From JACTMI01 sp964618415 (GTDB lineage: Bacteria; Acidobacteriota; Thermoanaerobaculia; Multivoradales; JAGPDF01), in NCBI GenBank assembly GCA_964618415.1, contig CAZUAT010000003.1, positions 10,000 through 73,999 of the forward strand: a stretch of 64,000 bases of DNA. Direction: 5' to 3'. The translations under genes and the position numbers were made by a program. Shown here piece after piece: positions 55,127 to 63,799 of the stretch (its first letter is position 1; each line of letters starts with the position of its first letter). The notes under the pieces are model-generated. The model did not search any database. It was not told where the DNA came from and saw nothing but the letters and a program-made list of their open reading frames with translations.

Positions 55127-57442
55127 ATGCATTCACGTTTCTGGGCATTGCCCGTCTGCTGTCTGATGTTCGTCCTTCTGGCCGCGCGCGCCGCACCGCT
55201 GCGCGGGGCCGACGAGGATCCTCCGGCCGCGCGCCTCGTCGGCCGCGTGCTGACGTCGAATGGCGAGCCGGCCGAGGGCGCGCGGGTGCGCGTCTCGGAG
55301 ACCACCCGTGCCGCCGTCACCGATGCCGAGGGCCGGTTCGAACTGGCGTCCGTTCCGCCCGGGCGCTATCTGGTCGAGGCGGAGAGTCCCCGCCTGGGAC
55401 GCGGAGTGGCCGTCGTCGACCTGGCGCCCGGGGTCGAGGTGGAGGTCGAGCTGCGCCTCGAGCGCGAGGTGCACGGAGAGGAGGTGGTGGTCACAGCCTC
55501 GCCGGATGCGCGTCGCGGCGAGGAGCTGGCGCGGCCGGTGTCGGTGCTGGCCGGTGACGAGCTGATGGCTGCGCTCGCGCCGACGCTGGGCGAGACGCTC
55601 GCCGGCCAGGCGGGGGTGCATTCGAGCTGGTTCGGCCCGGGAGCCAGCCGACCGGTCATCCGCGGGATGTCCGGAGATCGCATCCGCATCCTCGAGTCCG
55701 GTCTCGGCGTGGGCGACGCCTCGGGCGCCAGCCCCGACCACGCGGTGGCGCTCGAGACCCTCACCGCCGAGCGGATCGAGATCGTACGCGGCCCGGCGAC
55801 GCTTCTGTACGGCTCGAGCGCGGTCGGCGGGGTGGTCAACGTGCTGGACGAGTCGATCCCGAGCTATCTGCCCGAGGCCGCGGTCACGGGCCAGGTCACC
55901 GTGCGCGGCTCGACCAACGGCGACGAGCGTTCGGGTTCGGCGGTCGTCCTCGGTCACTTCGGGCGGTTGGCCTGGTACGCCGACGGCTCGCGGCGCGACA
56001 TCGGCGAGGTCGAGATCCCCGGTCCGGCCGAGCGCCCGGGTCTGCACGACGACGAGACCGAGGAGCCGGATCCCGACGAGTCGCCCTCGGGGCGGCTCGC
56101 CGGCACGGCGCTCGCCAGCGGTTCGGCCCGGGTCGGTCTCTCCTGGATCGCCGCGCACGGGTTCGTGGGGCTGTCGGCCAGCGGACTCGACTCGCGCTAC
56201 GGGGTGCCGGGGCATGCGCACTCTCCCGCAGACGCGGACGACGACGGTTCCGAGCACTCGGCGCACGGCGAAACCGCTCAGATCGACCTCGAGCAGCGGC
56301 GCTTCGATCTGCACGGCGAACTGCAGAGGGGTGTCGGGCCGTTTGCCGGATTCGAGGTCCGGCTCGGCAGCTCGGACTACGAGCACCAGGAGCTGGAGGG
56401 GGAAGAGGTCGGCACTCGGTTCCGCTCCCAAGGGTTCGAGGGACGGCTCGAGGCGCGGCACCGCCCGGTGGGCGCGCTCACCGGTGCCTGGGGAGTGCAG
56501 GCGGGGTGGCGTGAGTTCGAGGCGGTGGGGGAGGAGGCGTTCGTCCCGCCCACCCGGATCGACCAGCGCGCGCTGTTTGCCTTCGAGCAGCTCGAGCGGG
56601 GTTCGCTGACCTGGCAGCTCGGCGCTCGCCACGAGCGCCACGAGATCCAGGCACGCGATGGGTCGCTGCCCGACCGATCGTTCGACGTCGTGTCGGGATC
56701 GGCGGGGGTGATCTGGAAGGCCAGCGATGTGCTGGCGGCGAGCGCCTCGCTCTCGCGTTCGGTCACCCCGCCGACTCCCGAAGCGCTGTACGCCGACGGC
56801 CCGCACCTGGCGACGCGCACCTGGGAGGTCGGCGATCCGACGCTCGGCGAGGAGACGAGCTACGGGGTCGACCTCGGCGGTCATCTCGATCTGGCGCGCG
56901 TGCACCTCGAGGCCTCGTTGTTCTGGAACCGGATCGACGACTTCGTCTACCAGGAGGCAACCGGCCTCGAGCGGGACGGACTGGTCGAGGTCGCCTACCG
57001 TCAGGCCGACGCGCGCACCCGCGGCGGCGAGTTCGAGGCTCACGTCGAACTGATCCATCGCGGCGATCGGCACCTCGATCTCGACCTGGCGGTCGACCTG
57101 GTGCGCGCCGAACTCGACGACGGCGGAGCCCTGCCGCGGACGCCGCCGCTGCGATGGGGGGGCGGACTGACCTGGAAACAGGGCGACTGGTCGCTGCGCG
57201 CGGCGGCGCGACGTTTCGAGCGCCAGGACCGGATCGCCGCGGTGGAAACGCCGACTGACGGGTACACGCTGGTCGAAGCCTCCGTCGCCCGGCGGTTCTT
57301 CCTCGGGCCGACGGTGCACGACATTCAGCTGGTGGGCACCAACCTCGGCGACGCCGAGGCCCGTGCCCACACCTCCTGGCTCAAGGACCTCGCGCCGCTG
57401 CCCGGCCGCGACCTGCGGCTCACGTGGCGCCTCACCTTCTAG
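55127..57442 (+). CDS. TonB-dependent receptor, putative zinc/metal type
   Basis: Outer-membrane gated-pore receptor, 771 residues. It has a signal peptide, an N-terminal carboxypeptidase-regulatory-like domain (LVGRVLTSNGEPAEGARVRVSE, about 36-115), a plug domain (DELMAALAPTLGETLAGQAGV, RPVIRGMSGDRIRILESG, EIVRGPATLLYGSSAVGGVVNVLDE) and a 22-strand-type barrel ending RLTWRLTF. A His/Asp-rich loop (PGHAHSPADADDDGSEHSAHGE, about 363-384) recalls the zinc receptor ZnuD. GAGGAG precedes the ATG. The zinc call is from the loop and the upstream operator-like site. Confidence 0.88.
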   Translation: MHSRFWALPVCCLMFVLLAARAAPLRGADEDPPAARLVGRVLTSNGEPAEGARVRVSETTRAAVTDAEGRFELASVPPGRYLVEAESPRLGRGVAVVDLAPGVEVEVELRLEREVHGEEVVVTASPDARRGEELARPVSVLAGDELMAALAPTLGETLAGQAGVHSSWFGPGASRPVIRGMSGDRIRILESGLGVGDASGASPDHAVALETLTAERIEIVRGPATLLYGSSAVGGVVNVLDESIPSYLPEAAVTGQVTVRGSTNGDERSGSAVVLGHFGRLAWYADGSRRDIGEVEIPGPAERPGLHDDETEEPDPDESPSGRLAGTALASGSARVGLSWIAAHGFVGLSASGLDSRYGVPGHAHSPADADDDGSEHSAHGETAQIDLEQRRFDLHGELQRGVGPFAGFEVRLGSSDYEHQELEGEEVGTRFRSQGFEGRLEARHRPVGALTGAWGVQAGWREFEAVGEEAFVPPTRIDQRALFAFEQLERGSLTWQLGARHERHEIQARDGSLPDRSFDVVSGSAGVIWKASDVLAASASLSRSVTPPTPEALYADGPHLATRTWEVGDPTLGEETSYGVDLGGHLDLARVHLEASLFWNRIDDFVYQEATGLERDGLVEVAYRQADARTRGGEFEAHVELIHRGDRHLDLDLAVDLVRAELDDGGALPRTPPLRWGGGLTWKQGDWSLRAAARRFERQDRIAAVETPTDGYTLVEASVARRFFLGPTVHDIQLVGTNLGDAEARAHTSWLKDLAPLPGRDLRLTWRLTF

Positions 57443-57530
57443 CTGCGTTCCAGTCACCCTGCAGTCACCTTCTTGCGGGGAGCCTTCACCGGTTCGTGCG
57501 GGTCCGGGGAGGGGAAAGGCAGAAGCAACG

Positions 57531-57571
57531 GCTTCCAGTCGAGGAACAGCGCCGGCGGGCGGCCAGCGATG
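57531..57571 (+). repeat. dispersed intergenic repeat, copy 2
   Basis: GCTTCCAGTCGAGGAACAGC and the following 21 bases match 43963-44003 at 34 of 41 positions, and AGAAGC again precedes it. It lies in the 280-base gap (57443-57722) after the TonB receptor gene, where I see no gene. A much weaker relative may lie at 63515-63560. Confidence 0.65.
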
Positions 57572-57722
57572 TGACCGTGCCTGCAGCGCAGCGACTGCCC
57601 CGCCCGACGGCGCGCCGCATGGCCGCTCCGATTGACCGGGACTGGCGGCGGACATAGGCTGCAAGGCGGCTGGGCGGGGCGCCGATCCTCCGCCCGTTGC
57701 GCAGCCTGCGAGGAGGTTCGCC

Positions 57723-58238
57723 ATGTTCAGTCACCCCACTCATCGGGCTCAGCGCAGTCACCACCTTGGATTACTCGTTGCCGCCGCGCTGGTCCCGTCG
57801 CTGTGCGCCATGCCACTCTACGCAGACGGGACAGAGCAACGCCCGGCGGCGGTTGCCGAGGGCGCCGTCACCGCAGTGACCATCCTGCGCGGCAGCGGCC
57901 CGGAGGCGGTCTTCGAGCTGGTCGCCGGCGACGAGGACGTGGTGGCGATCGTCGTACGCGGTGAGATGCCGGACGTCGAGCTGATCCACGTGATCGCCGA
58001 CGGCGCGCCGGCCGACCTCGTGGCCCGGCTTGCCGGGCACCGCCCGACGGCGCAGGTCCACCTCAGCAGCGAGTTTCTCGACGGCGCATCGGTGGCCGTG
58101 CCGCTCGGCGAGCCGGCGCCGGTCGGCTACGTCGTCGAGTTCGTGCGCCGCCACGGCGACCCGGTCGAACTGCAGCTGGTGCCCGGCGACGCACCGCGGA
58201 TGACGACCTCGATCGGCCGCTCCGGACCCGACGACTGA
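57723..58238 (+). CDS. hypothetical secreted protein
   Basis: The 171-residue protein has a signal peptide (HLGLLVAAALVPSLCAMPLYA) and a mature part rich in Val, Ala and Glu with short strands (VTAVTILRGSGPEAVFELV, VVAIVVRGEMPDVELIHVIAD, GYVVEFVRRHGDPVELQLV). GAGGAGG just upstream supports ATG 57723. I recognise no family. It lies 100 bases before the secreted peptidase gene and may be expressed separately from it. Confidence 0.6.
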   Translation: MFSHPTHRAQRSHHLGLLVAAALVPSLCAMPLYADGTEQRPAAVAEGAVTAVTILRGSGPEAVFELVAGDEDVVAIVVRGEMPDVELIHVIADGAPADLVARLAGHRPTAQVHLSSEFLDGASVAVPLGEPAPVGYVVEFVRRHGDPVELQLVPGDAPRMTTSIGRSGPDD

Positions 58239-58287
58239 GGCTCCGCCCGAGCCGCGCGACCGGCCGCGCGTGGGTCGGCGCCTGCGC

Positions 58288-58293
58288 TAGGAT
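58288..58293 (+). promoter_or_regulatory. -10-like TAGGAT of the secreted peptidase gene
   Basis: TAGGAT in the context GCTAGGATC, 45 bases before the ATG at 58339, with a GAGGAGGAGG ribosome site between them. Confidence 0.4.
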
Positions 58294-58338
58294 CTCGGCA
58301 CAGTCTCACCTTTCCAGACTCGACGAGGAGGAGGTCGC

Positions 58339-60048
58339 ATGCGGCACGGGGTGCGGATCGCGTGGGCGATCGGATTAGTGGGGATCTGCGTCGGAGCGGC
58401 CACGCCGGCCGCGCAGGCGGTGATGCAGCGCGGCATCGTGCGCGGCGCCGAGCTGGCGCAGCCGCGCGGGCCGCTGGTGATCGGCGCGCTCGCCGAGCCG
58501 ACATCGGGGGCTTCCCTCGAGGCCCGCGCGGCCGACTTCCTGGCGCGGCGGGGCGCGAGTCTCGGGATCCCGGAGCTCGCCTCAGCTCAGCTCGAGGTGC
58601 GGGCGGTCCGCCGTGGCAAGGCGGTCGACGTGGTGCGGCTGCGCCAGATGGTCGATGGCGTGCCGGTGCACCAGGGCGAACTGGTGATCGGCTTCGACCG
58701 GCAGGGTCGGGTGATCCACGTCGGCAACTCGCTGCTGCCGCTGGGGGAGCTGGCGTCGGGCCGGCCGGAGGCCGAGCTCGCCGCAGATCAGGCCCGCTCG
58801 ATCGCCTTCGATCTGCTCGGGATCGAGAAGGAGCCGGTGTGGGAGCGCTCCGAGCTGGTCGTCTTTGCGGGCGCCGGGAACGCGCGGTTGGCCTGGAAGG
58901 TCGAGACGCTGCTCTCGGGCGACGCCGGCGGCGGCGAGTGGCGCACCTTTGTCGACGCGGTGACCGGGGAGGTGTTGCGCTACGAGGACGCCGAGCTCTA
59001 TGAGGACGGCACCGGCCAGGTCTTCCTGCCCAATCCGCTCGCCACCGCCGGAGTGCTCTACGGGACGCCCGGCTACGTCGACGGCAACGACGCGGACACA
59101 CCGCAACTGCTCGCCGAGCTGGCCGACGTCACTCTGCTCGACATCACGCTCACTGGCGCCGACTACTCGCTGGTCGGTCCGTACGCGGAGTGCCTCGACT
59201 GGGACCCGCCAGCCGGCACCTGCCCGGTTCAGACGAGTTCGGACTTCTCGTTCGACAGCCGGTTCGACGACCAGTTCGAGGCGGTCAACGTCTACTTCCA
59301 CATCGACGCCTGGATGCGCTATGCCAACGAAACGCTCGGCGTGCCGGTGGTACCGACCCAGTACCCGACCGGCGTGCGCTACGACCCGCGCGGCTTCAGC
59401 GGCGCCGACAACTCGTCGTACAGCTCCGGCACCGGGCGGCTGCGATTCGGTGAGGGCGGCGTCGACGACGGCGAAGATCCGGACGTGGTGATCCACGAAC
59501 TCGGCCACGGCATCCACGACTGGCTCGGCATCGGGTCGCTGTCGCAGATCCAGGGCCTCTCCGAGGGAATGGGCGACTACTTCGCCGTCTCCTGGATGCG
59601 TTCGTTCGGGCTCTGGGAGCCGGCCGATCCGCAGTTCAACTGGACCTTCTCCTGGGACGGTCACAACCCGTTCTGGGGCGGACGGGTGACGAACTGGAAC
59701 GACACGCACCAGTATCCGCAGGATCTGACCGGCCAGATCCACACCGACGGCCAGTTCTGGTCGTCCTGCAACGCTGACATCTGGGAGGCGCTCGGCCGCG
59801 AGGCGGCCGATACCGCGGTGCTCGAAGGGATCTCGCTGATGACCGCGGCCAGCAGCCAGGCCGTTGCCGCCCAGGCAGTCGTCGACGCGGCGGTGGCCAA
59901 CGGCATGGCGCCTGCCGACCTGCTCGAGATCGAGGCGATCTACGACGGCTGCGGCTATGCGGTGACGCTGCCGCCGCTCGACACCATGCCGTTCCTCGAC
60001 GACTTCGAGTCGGGGGACACCTCGGAGTGGAGCGCGACGCAGCCCTGA
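58339..60048 (+). CDS. secreted thermolysin-like (M36/M4-type) metallopeptidase with FESG tail
   Basis: The 569-residue protein has a signal peptide (WAIGLVGICVGAATPAAQA), an FTP/PepSY-like propeptide (about 35-220; VVRLRQMVDGVPVHQGELVIGFDRQGRVIHVGN) and a peptidase domain with the zinc motif HELGHGIHD (His386, Glu387, His390) and the third-ligand motif SEGMGDYFA. The layout is that of M36 fungalysin-like enzymes. It ends in DDFESGDTSEWSATQP, the tail shared with the protein at 44161. GAGGAGGAGG precedes the ATG. It is likely an extracellular nutritional protease. Confidence 0.88.
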   Translation: MRHGVRIAWAIGLVGICVGAATPAAQAVMQRGIVRGAELAQPRGPLVIGALAEPTSGASLEARAADFLARRGASLGIPELASAQLEVRAVRRGKAVDVVRLRQMVDGVPVHQGELVIGFDRQGRVIHVGNSLLPLGELASGRPEAELAADQARSIAFDLLGIEKEPVWERSELVVFAGAGNARLAWKVETLLSGDAGGGEWRTFVDAVTGEVLRYEDAELYEDGTGQVFLPNPLATAGVLYGTPGYVDGNDADTPQLLAELADVTLLDITLTGADYSLVGPYAECLDWDPPAGTCPVQTSSDFSFDSRFDDQFEAVNVYFHIDAWMRYANETLGVPVVPTQYPTGVRYDPRGFSGADNSSYSSGTGRLRFGEGGVDDGEDPDVVIHELGHGIHDWLGIGSLSQIQGLSEGMGDYFAVSWMRSFGLWEPADPQFNWTFSWDGHNPFWGGRVTNWNDTHQYPQDLTGQIHTDGQFWSSCNADIWEALGREAADTAVLEGISLMTAASSQAVAAQAVVDAAVANGMAPADLLEIEAIYDGCGYAVTLPPLDTMPFLDDFESGDTSEWSATQP

Positions 60049-60058
60049 GGCCGCGGGT

Positions 60059-60415
60059 TCAGGTCAACAGGGCGGCCAGCGACTCGGGGTGAAAGCCGAC
60101 CAGCAGCGTCCGGCCGCGCCGCACCAGCGGCGCCCGGATGTTGCCGGTCGGGCCCCGCAGGTCCGCCGGTCGGACCTCGCGGGCCGGGCGGTGCTCGGCC
60201 CTCCGGCCGCGGGCGATGATCACCTCGTCGACATCGCCGAGCAGCTTCCGCGCGTCGGCGTCCGACATGGGCTCACGGGTGGTGCGTTCCACCGCGACCT
60301 CGGCGCCCTCGCGATCGAAGATGGCGCGCGTGCGCTGGCAGCTAGTACAGCCCGAGCGCGAGTAGAACAGATCGACTCGAACGGATCTTGCCGCTTTCGA
60401 TCGGGCGGGCGTCAC
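60059..60415 (-). CDS. ArsC/Spx-like thioredoxin-fold protein
   Basis: The 118-residue protein has the glutaredoxin-like opening VDLFYSRSGCTSCQRTRAIFDREG with a CTSC redox pair, AVERTTREPMSDADARKLLG and GPTGNIRAPLVRRGRTLLVGF with the cis-Pro region, as in ArsC/YffB/Spx-type proteins. The GTG at 60415 is chosen because TACGCT on the minus strand (60422-60427) ends 6 bases before it; the frame is open further upstream only as a shadow of recQ. Arsenate reduction is possible but not shown; a general thiol-redox role is equally likely. Confidence 0.8.
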   Translation of the reverse strand: MTPARSKAARSVRVDLFYSRSGCTSCQRTRAIFDREGAEVAVERTTREPMSDADARKLLGDVDEVIIARGRRAEHRPAREVRPADLRGPTGNIRAPLVRRGRTLLVGFHPESLAALLT

Positions 60416-60479
60416 GGCGCGAGCGTAGCAGACGGGTGCGCAAGGTTCGGGCGCCACGCCGCTCAGGTACCATGACCGC

Positions 60480-62357
60480 GTGACCCTTCCGGCCGCACCC
60501 TCGCCATCGTCGTCCGGACTGGCGCGCGAGGCGCGCGCGCTCGAGCTGCTGCGTTCGGTGTTCGGACACGACCGCTTCCGCGGCAGCCAGGAGGAGATCG
60601 TCACCCACCTCTTCGCCGGTGGTGACGCGCTCGTGCTGATGCCCACCGGAGGCGGCAAGTCGATCTGCTACCAGCTGCCGGCCCTTCTGCGGGAGGGGAC
60701 CGGAGTCGTGGTCTCGCCGCTGCTGGCGCTGATGAAAGACCAGGTCGACGCGCTGTGCCAGAACGGCGTCGCCGCCGCCCGCCTCGACTCGACGCTCGAC
60801 GCCGCCGAGGCGAGGCAGGTCGAGGCGGCGTTCGTTTCCGGCCAGCTGGACCTGCTCTACGTCGCTCCGGAGCGGCTCGCCACGCCACGCTTCGGCAAGC
60901 TGCTCGAACGAGCGCCGCTCGGACTGCTGGCGATCGACGAAGCCCACTGCGTCTCGCAGTGGGGACACGACTTCCGGCCGGAGTACCTCGAGCTCGGCAG
61001 CCTGCGCGAGCGCTTCCCGGCGGTGCCGCGGGTGGCACTGACCGCCACTGCCGATCCGGCGACGCGACGCGAAATCGCCGCTCGCCTGCTGCTGCCCGAG
61101 GCCCGGGTGTTCGCGTCCAGCTTCGATCGAGCGAACCTGCGCTACCGGATCCTCGAGCGCGAGCGGGGCCGCGAGCCGCTGCTCGCTTTTCTCTCGACTC
61201 AGCCCCCGGGCGCGAGCGGCATCGTCTACCGGCGCAGCCGCGACGGGGTGGAGAAGACCGCGCAGCAGCTGGTCGCCCACGGCTACGACGCGCTGCCGTA
61301 CCATGCCGGCCTCGACAAGACGGTGCGCGAGCGGCACCAGGACCGTTTCCGGCGCGAGGACGGCGTGATCGTCGTGGCGACGGTGGCCTTCGGCATGGGA
61401 ATCGACAAGCCGGACGTCCGGTTCGTCGCCCACCTCGATCTGCCCGACAGCCTGGAGTCGTTCTACCAGGAGTCGGGCCGCGCCGGCCGCGACGGGCTGC
61501 CCGCCGATTCTTGGCTGGCCTGGGGCCTGCGCGACCTGGTGCTGGCGCGCTCGCGGATCGAGCGCTCCGGCGCCGACGAGGCGCGCAAGCGGATCGAGCG
61601 GCGCAAGCTCGAGGCGGTGGTGGCGCTCTGCGAGACGGTCGCCTGCCGACGGCAGGTGCTGCTGCGCTGGTTCGGGGAGGAGCACCCGGGCCGTTGCGGT
61701 GCCTGCGACAACTGCCTCGAGCCGGTCGCGACCTGGGACGCTACCGAGGCGGTGCGCAAGGCGCTGTCGGCGGTCTATCGGACGGGGCAGCGGTTCGGCG
61801 CCCGCTACGTCGTCGACGTGCTGCGCGGCGAGGCCAGCGAGCGCATCGCCACCCGGGGGCACGATCGACTGCCGGTCTTCGGCCTGGGAGCCGACCTGCC
61901 GGCGGCGCAATGGTCCGAGATCTTCCGGCAGCTGGTGGCGCGCGGCTATCTCGTCACCGACCCGGACGGCTACGGCGCGCTGTCGCTGGCCGAGGCGGCG
62001 CGCCCGGTGCTGCGCGGGGAAGAGCCGGTGCGGCTGCGGCATCTGCGCGAGCCGGCGAGCAGCGGTCGCCGGCGGCGTTCCGGCGCGGTGGCGGCCCCGC
62101 TGGCGACGAGCGCCGACGAGCGGCTGTTCGAGCGCCTGCGGGCGCTGCGCAAGTCGCTGGCCGAGGCGCAGCAGGTGCCGCCCTACGTGGTGTTCCACGA
62201 CGCGACCCTGCGCGAGATGGCGGCGCGTCGCCCCGCCACGCTCGCCGAGCTGGCTCAGGTCGGCGGGGTCGGGGCGCGCAAGCTGGAGCGCTACGGCGAG
62301 GCGTTCCTGGCGGAGATCGCCGCGGGCGTCGCAGACCGCGAGCCGGAAGGGGTGTAG
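60480..62357 (+). CDS. recQ: RecQ-family ATP-dependent DNA helicase
   Basis: The 3'-5' helicase of recombination and repair, 625 residues. It has the N-terminal FGHDRFRGSQEEIVTHL Q-motif region, Walker A LMPTGGGKSICYQLP, DEAH box AIDEAHCVSQWGHDFRPEY, the C-terminal motor with FYQESGRAGRDGLP, the zinc-binding cysteines (VACRRQVLLRWF, GRCGACDNC), a winged helix and a C-terminal HRDC domain (LFERLRALRKSLAEAQQVPPYVVF). GTG 60480 follows a TACCAT hexamer by 6 bases with no ribosome site. It is divergent from the ArsC-like gene across 64 bases. Confidence 0.95.
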   Translation: MTLPAAPSPSSSGLAREARALELLRSVFGHDRFRGSQEEIVTHLFAGGDALVLMPTGGGKSICYQLPALLREGTGVVVSPLLALMKDQVDALCQNGVAAARLDSTLDAAEARQVEAAFVSGQLDLLYVAPERLATPRFGKLLERAPLGLLAIDEAHCVSQWGHDFRPEYLELGSLRERFPAVPRVALTATADPATRREIAARLLLPEARVFASSFDRANLRYRILERERGREPLLAFLSTQPPGASGIVYRRSRDGVEKTAQQLVAHGYDALPYHAGLDKTVRERHQDRFRREDGVIVVATVAFGMGIDKPDVRFVAHLDLPDSLESFYQESGRAGRDGLPADSWLAWGLRDLVLARSRIERSGADEARKRIERRKLEAVVALCETVACRRQVLLRWFGEEHPGRCGACDNCLEPVATWDATEAVRKALSAVYRTGQRFGARYVVDVLRGEASERIATRGHDRLPVFGLGADLPAAQWSEIFRQLVARGYLVTDPDGYGALSLAEAARPVLRGEEPVRLRHLREPASSGRRRRSGAVAAPLATSADERLFERLRALRKSLAEAQQVPPYVVFHDATLREMAARRPATLAELAQVGGVGARKLERYGEAFLAEIAAGVADREPEGV

Positions 62358-62368
62358 TCGCCCCCCGG

Positions 62369-62818
62369 TCAGTCGTCGTCCGACTCGTCGTCGGGCTCGA
62401 AGTCATTGGCTTCGCCCAGCTGAGTGGACGGGTCGCCAGGCAGTTCGAGGAACGCTTCGAGGGCGCGCCGCTCGCGCTTGGTCGGCCGACCCGCTCCTTT
62501 CTCGCGCAGCACGGGAGGCCGTCGCATCAACCGGGCGAGGGGGTCGGCGCCGGGCCGGGGGGGCGAGAGGTCCTCGAACAGACGCGGCACCTCCGCCTTG
62601 GGCAGGGTGCGGTCGGCCAGTTCGCGGACGATCAGCACTCGCGTCCAGTCGCGGCTCACCTCCGCTTCGACCCGGTCGCCGATCGCCAGGGTGCGATGCG
62701 GCTTGACGGCCACGCCGTTGACTCTCACGCGCGACAGCTGGCAGGCGTGGGTCGCCTGGCTGCGCGTCTTGTAAACGCGCGCCACGTGCAGCCACTTGTC
62801 GAGCCGGACCGCCTCCAT
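62369..62818 (-). CDS. S4-domain RNA-binding protein (Hsp15-like)
   Basis: The 149-residue protein has an S4 domain at the N-terminus (MEAVRLDKWLHVARVYKTRSQATHACQLSRVRVNGVAVKPHRTLAIGD), then a basic linker and an acidic C-terminus (DFEPDDESDDD). It fits the Hsp15/HslR type, which in E. coli binds stalled 50S subunits carrying nascent chains. TAGAAT on the minus strand (62826-62831) ends 7 bases before ATG 62818. It converges on recQ with an 11-base gap. Confidence 0.86.
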   Translation of the reverse strand: MEAVRLDKWLHVARVYKTRSQATHACQLSRVRVNGVAVKPHRTLAIGDRVEAEVSRDWTRVLIVRELADRTLPKAEVPRLFEDLSPPRPGADPLARLMRRPPVLREKGAGRPTKRERRALEAFLELPGDPSTQLGEANDFEPDDESDDD

Positions 62819-62825
62819 GGCGGCG

Positions 62826-62831
62826 ATTCTA
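62826..62831 (-). promoter_or_regulatory. -10-like TAGAAT of the S4-domain gene
   Basis: Minus-strand TAGAAT (ATTCTA on plus) ends 7 bases before the ATG, with no ribosome site. This is a clear example of the leaderless-type arrangement. Confidence 0.45.
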
Positions 62832-62973
62832 CGCGGCGGTCGGGGGACGGAGAGGCAGGTCGCTTGCGCCTGCGGCGGCAACGGGCGAGACTTCGCGCCA
62901 GCATGCGACGCTTCCACGCCGGCTCTTCGTCGATCGAACTCCGAGCCGGCCCCGCTCGCCGCCGGAGGGGCCG

Positions 62974-63345
62974 GTGAGGGTGCCGCGCGAGGAGTTCGAG
63001 GCGCTGGTCGAGGAGGCGCTCGAGCAGCTGCCCGAGGAGTTCGCCGCGGCGCTCGACAACGTCGCCGTGATGGTCGAGGAGGAGCCGAGCGACGACGACT
63101 TGGAGGGCGTGGGGATCGATCCGGACGATCCCGACCGCGACGAGCTGTTCGGGCTCTACCAGGGCGTGCCGCTGCCCGACCGCGACTCGTTCTACACCGC
63201 GCTGCCCGACCGCGTACTGATCTACCGCGGCCCGATCCTGCGCGCCTGCCGCACCCGCCGCGAGGTCATCCGCGAGGTCCGCGAGACCGTCCAGCACGAA
63301 CTCGGCCACTACTTCGGCCTCGAAGAACACGAACTCCCCTTCTAG
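62974..63345 (+). CDS. small zincin-like metallopeptidase-family protein
   Basis: The 123-residue protein matches the short zincin family (PF06262-like): an acidic N-terminal half (FEALVEEALEQLPEEFAAALDNVAVMVEE), the middle FGLYQGVPLPDR, and the C-terminal metal motif QHELGHYFGLEEHEL with His108, Glu109 and His112. No signal peptide is present. GGAGG at 62963-62967 supports the GTG at 62974. The biological substrate of this family is not known. Its stop is followed directly by two REP-like units. Confidence 0.85.
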   Translation: MRVPREEFEALVEEALEQLPEEFAAALDNVAVMVEEEPSDDDLEGVGIDPDDPDRDELFGLYQGVPLPDRDSFYTALPDRVLIYRGPILRACRTRREVIREVRETVQHELGHYFGLEEHELPF

Positions 63346-63346
63346 C

Positions 63347-63400
63347 GAAATTCCCTCAGAGGCAATTTCCCTCCCCGGAAATCCGGTCAGAGGCCATTTC
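63347..63400 (+). repeat. two REP-like units after the zincin gene
   Basis: GAAATTCCCTCAGAGGCAATTTC (63347-63369) and GAAATCCGGTCAGAGGCCATTTC (63378-63400) are the same motif as in the fumC-icd element, here in direct orientation. The first unit is self-complementary at its ends (GAAATT/AATTTC). They abut the stop codon of the zincin gene. Confidence 0.8.
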
Positions 63401-63799
63401 CGCGCCCCTCGGCCCTCGCGCCGGCCGCTCCGAGCGCGTCGTCCTGCCAAGTGGCCTTCCAAGACCGATGCACCGTTCCAGGTGAAACCCGAGCCCCGAG
63501 CACGGCAAGCGCAAGCGGTGGCAGTGGAGAAGCGCCGCCAGCTGCCCACCTCTGACGGGCGCCTGCGCCCGGCCCCCGCGCGCCGACGCGCTCACGATTC
63601 GCGGCGCTATGCGACAGAAACCGCCATGTTTGACCCCACCGCAGACCCAGCTGTACTCTGCGCATCCACGGCTTCCAGGTCACTTATGCCCGCCTCCGGC
63701 CCCCACCGCCCCCGCCGTTATCCTGCAGATCGCGCCGCGTTGCCATTCCCCTGCACCTCCAGTTGGTGCAGCAGAATTCAGAGTTAGGCGCCACTGAAG
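63401..63799. other. 399-base region without a recognisable gene
   Basis: No convincing reading frame, RNA gene or insertion sequence. The sequence drops in GC toward the right end. It contains CTGCACC/GGTGCAG inverted repeats (63751-63771) and a GTTAGGC at 63782-63788 just before the next gene. A weak relative of the 41-base dispersed repeat may lie at 63515-63560. Confidence 0.5.

Noticed and set aside
63782..63788. GTTAGGC close to a start codon, as at an integron attC boundary
   Set aside because: I found no matching RYYYAAC partner within about 190 bases upstream and no integrase in the window. The 7-base match alone can occur by chance.
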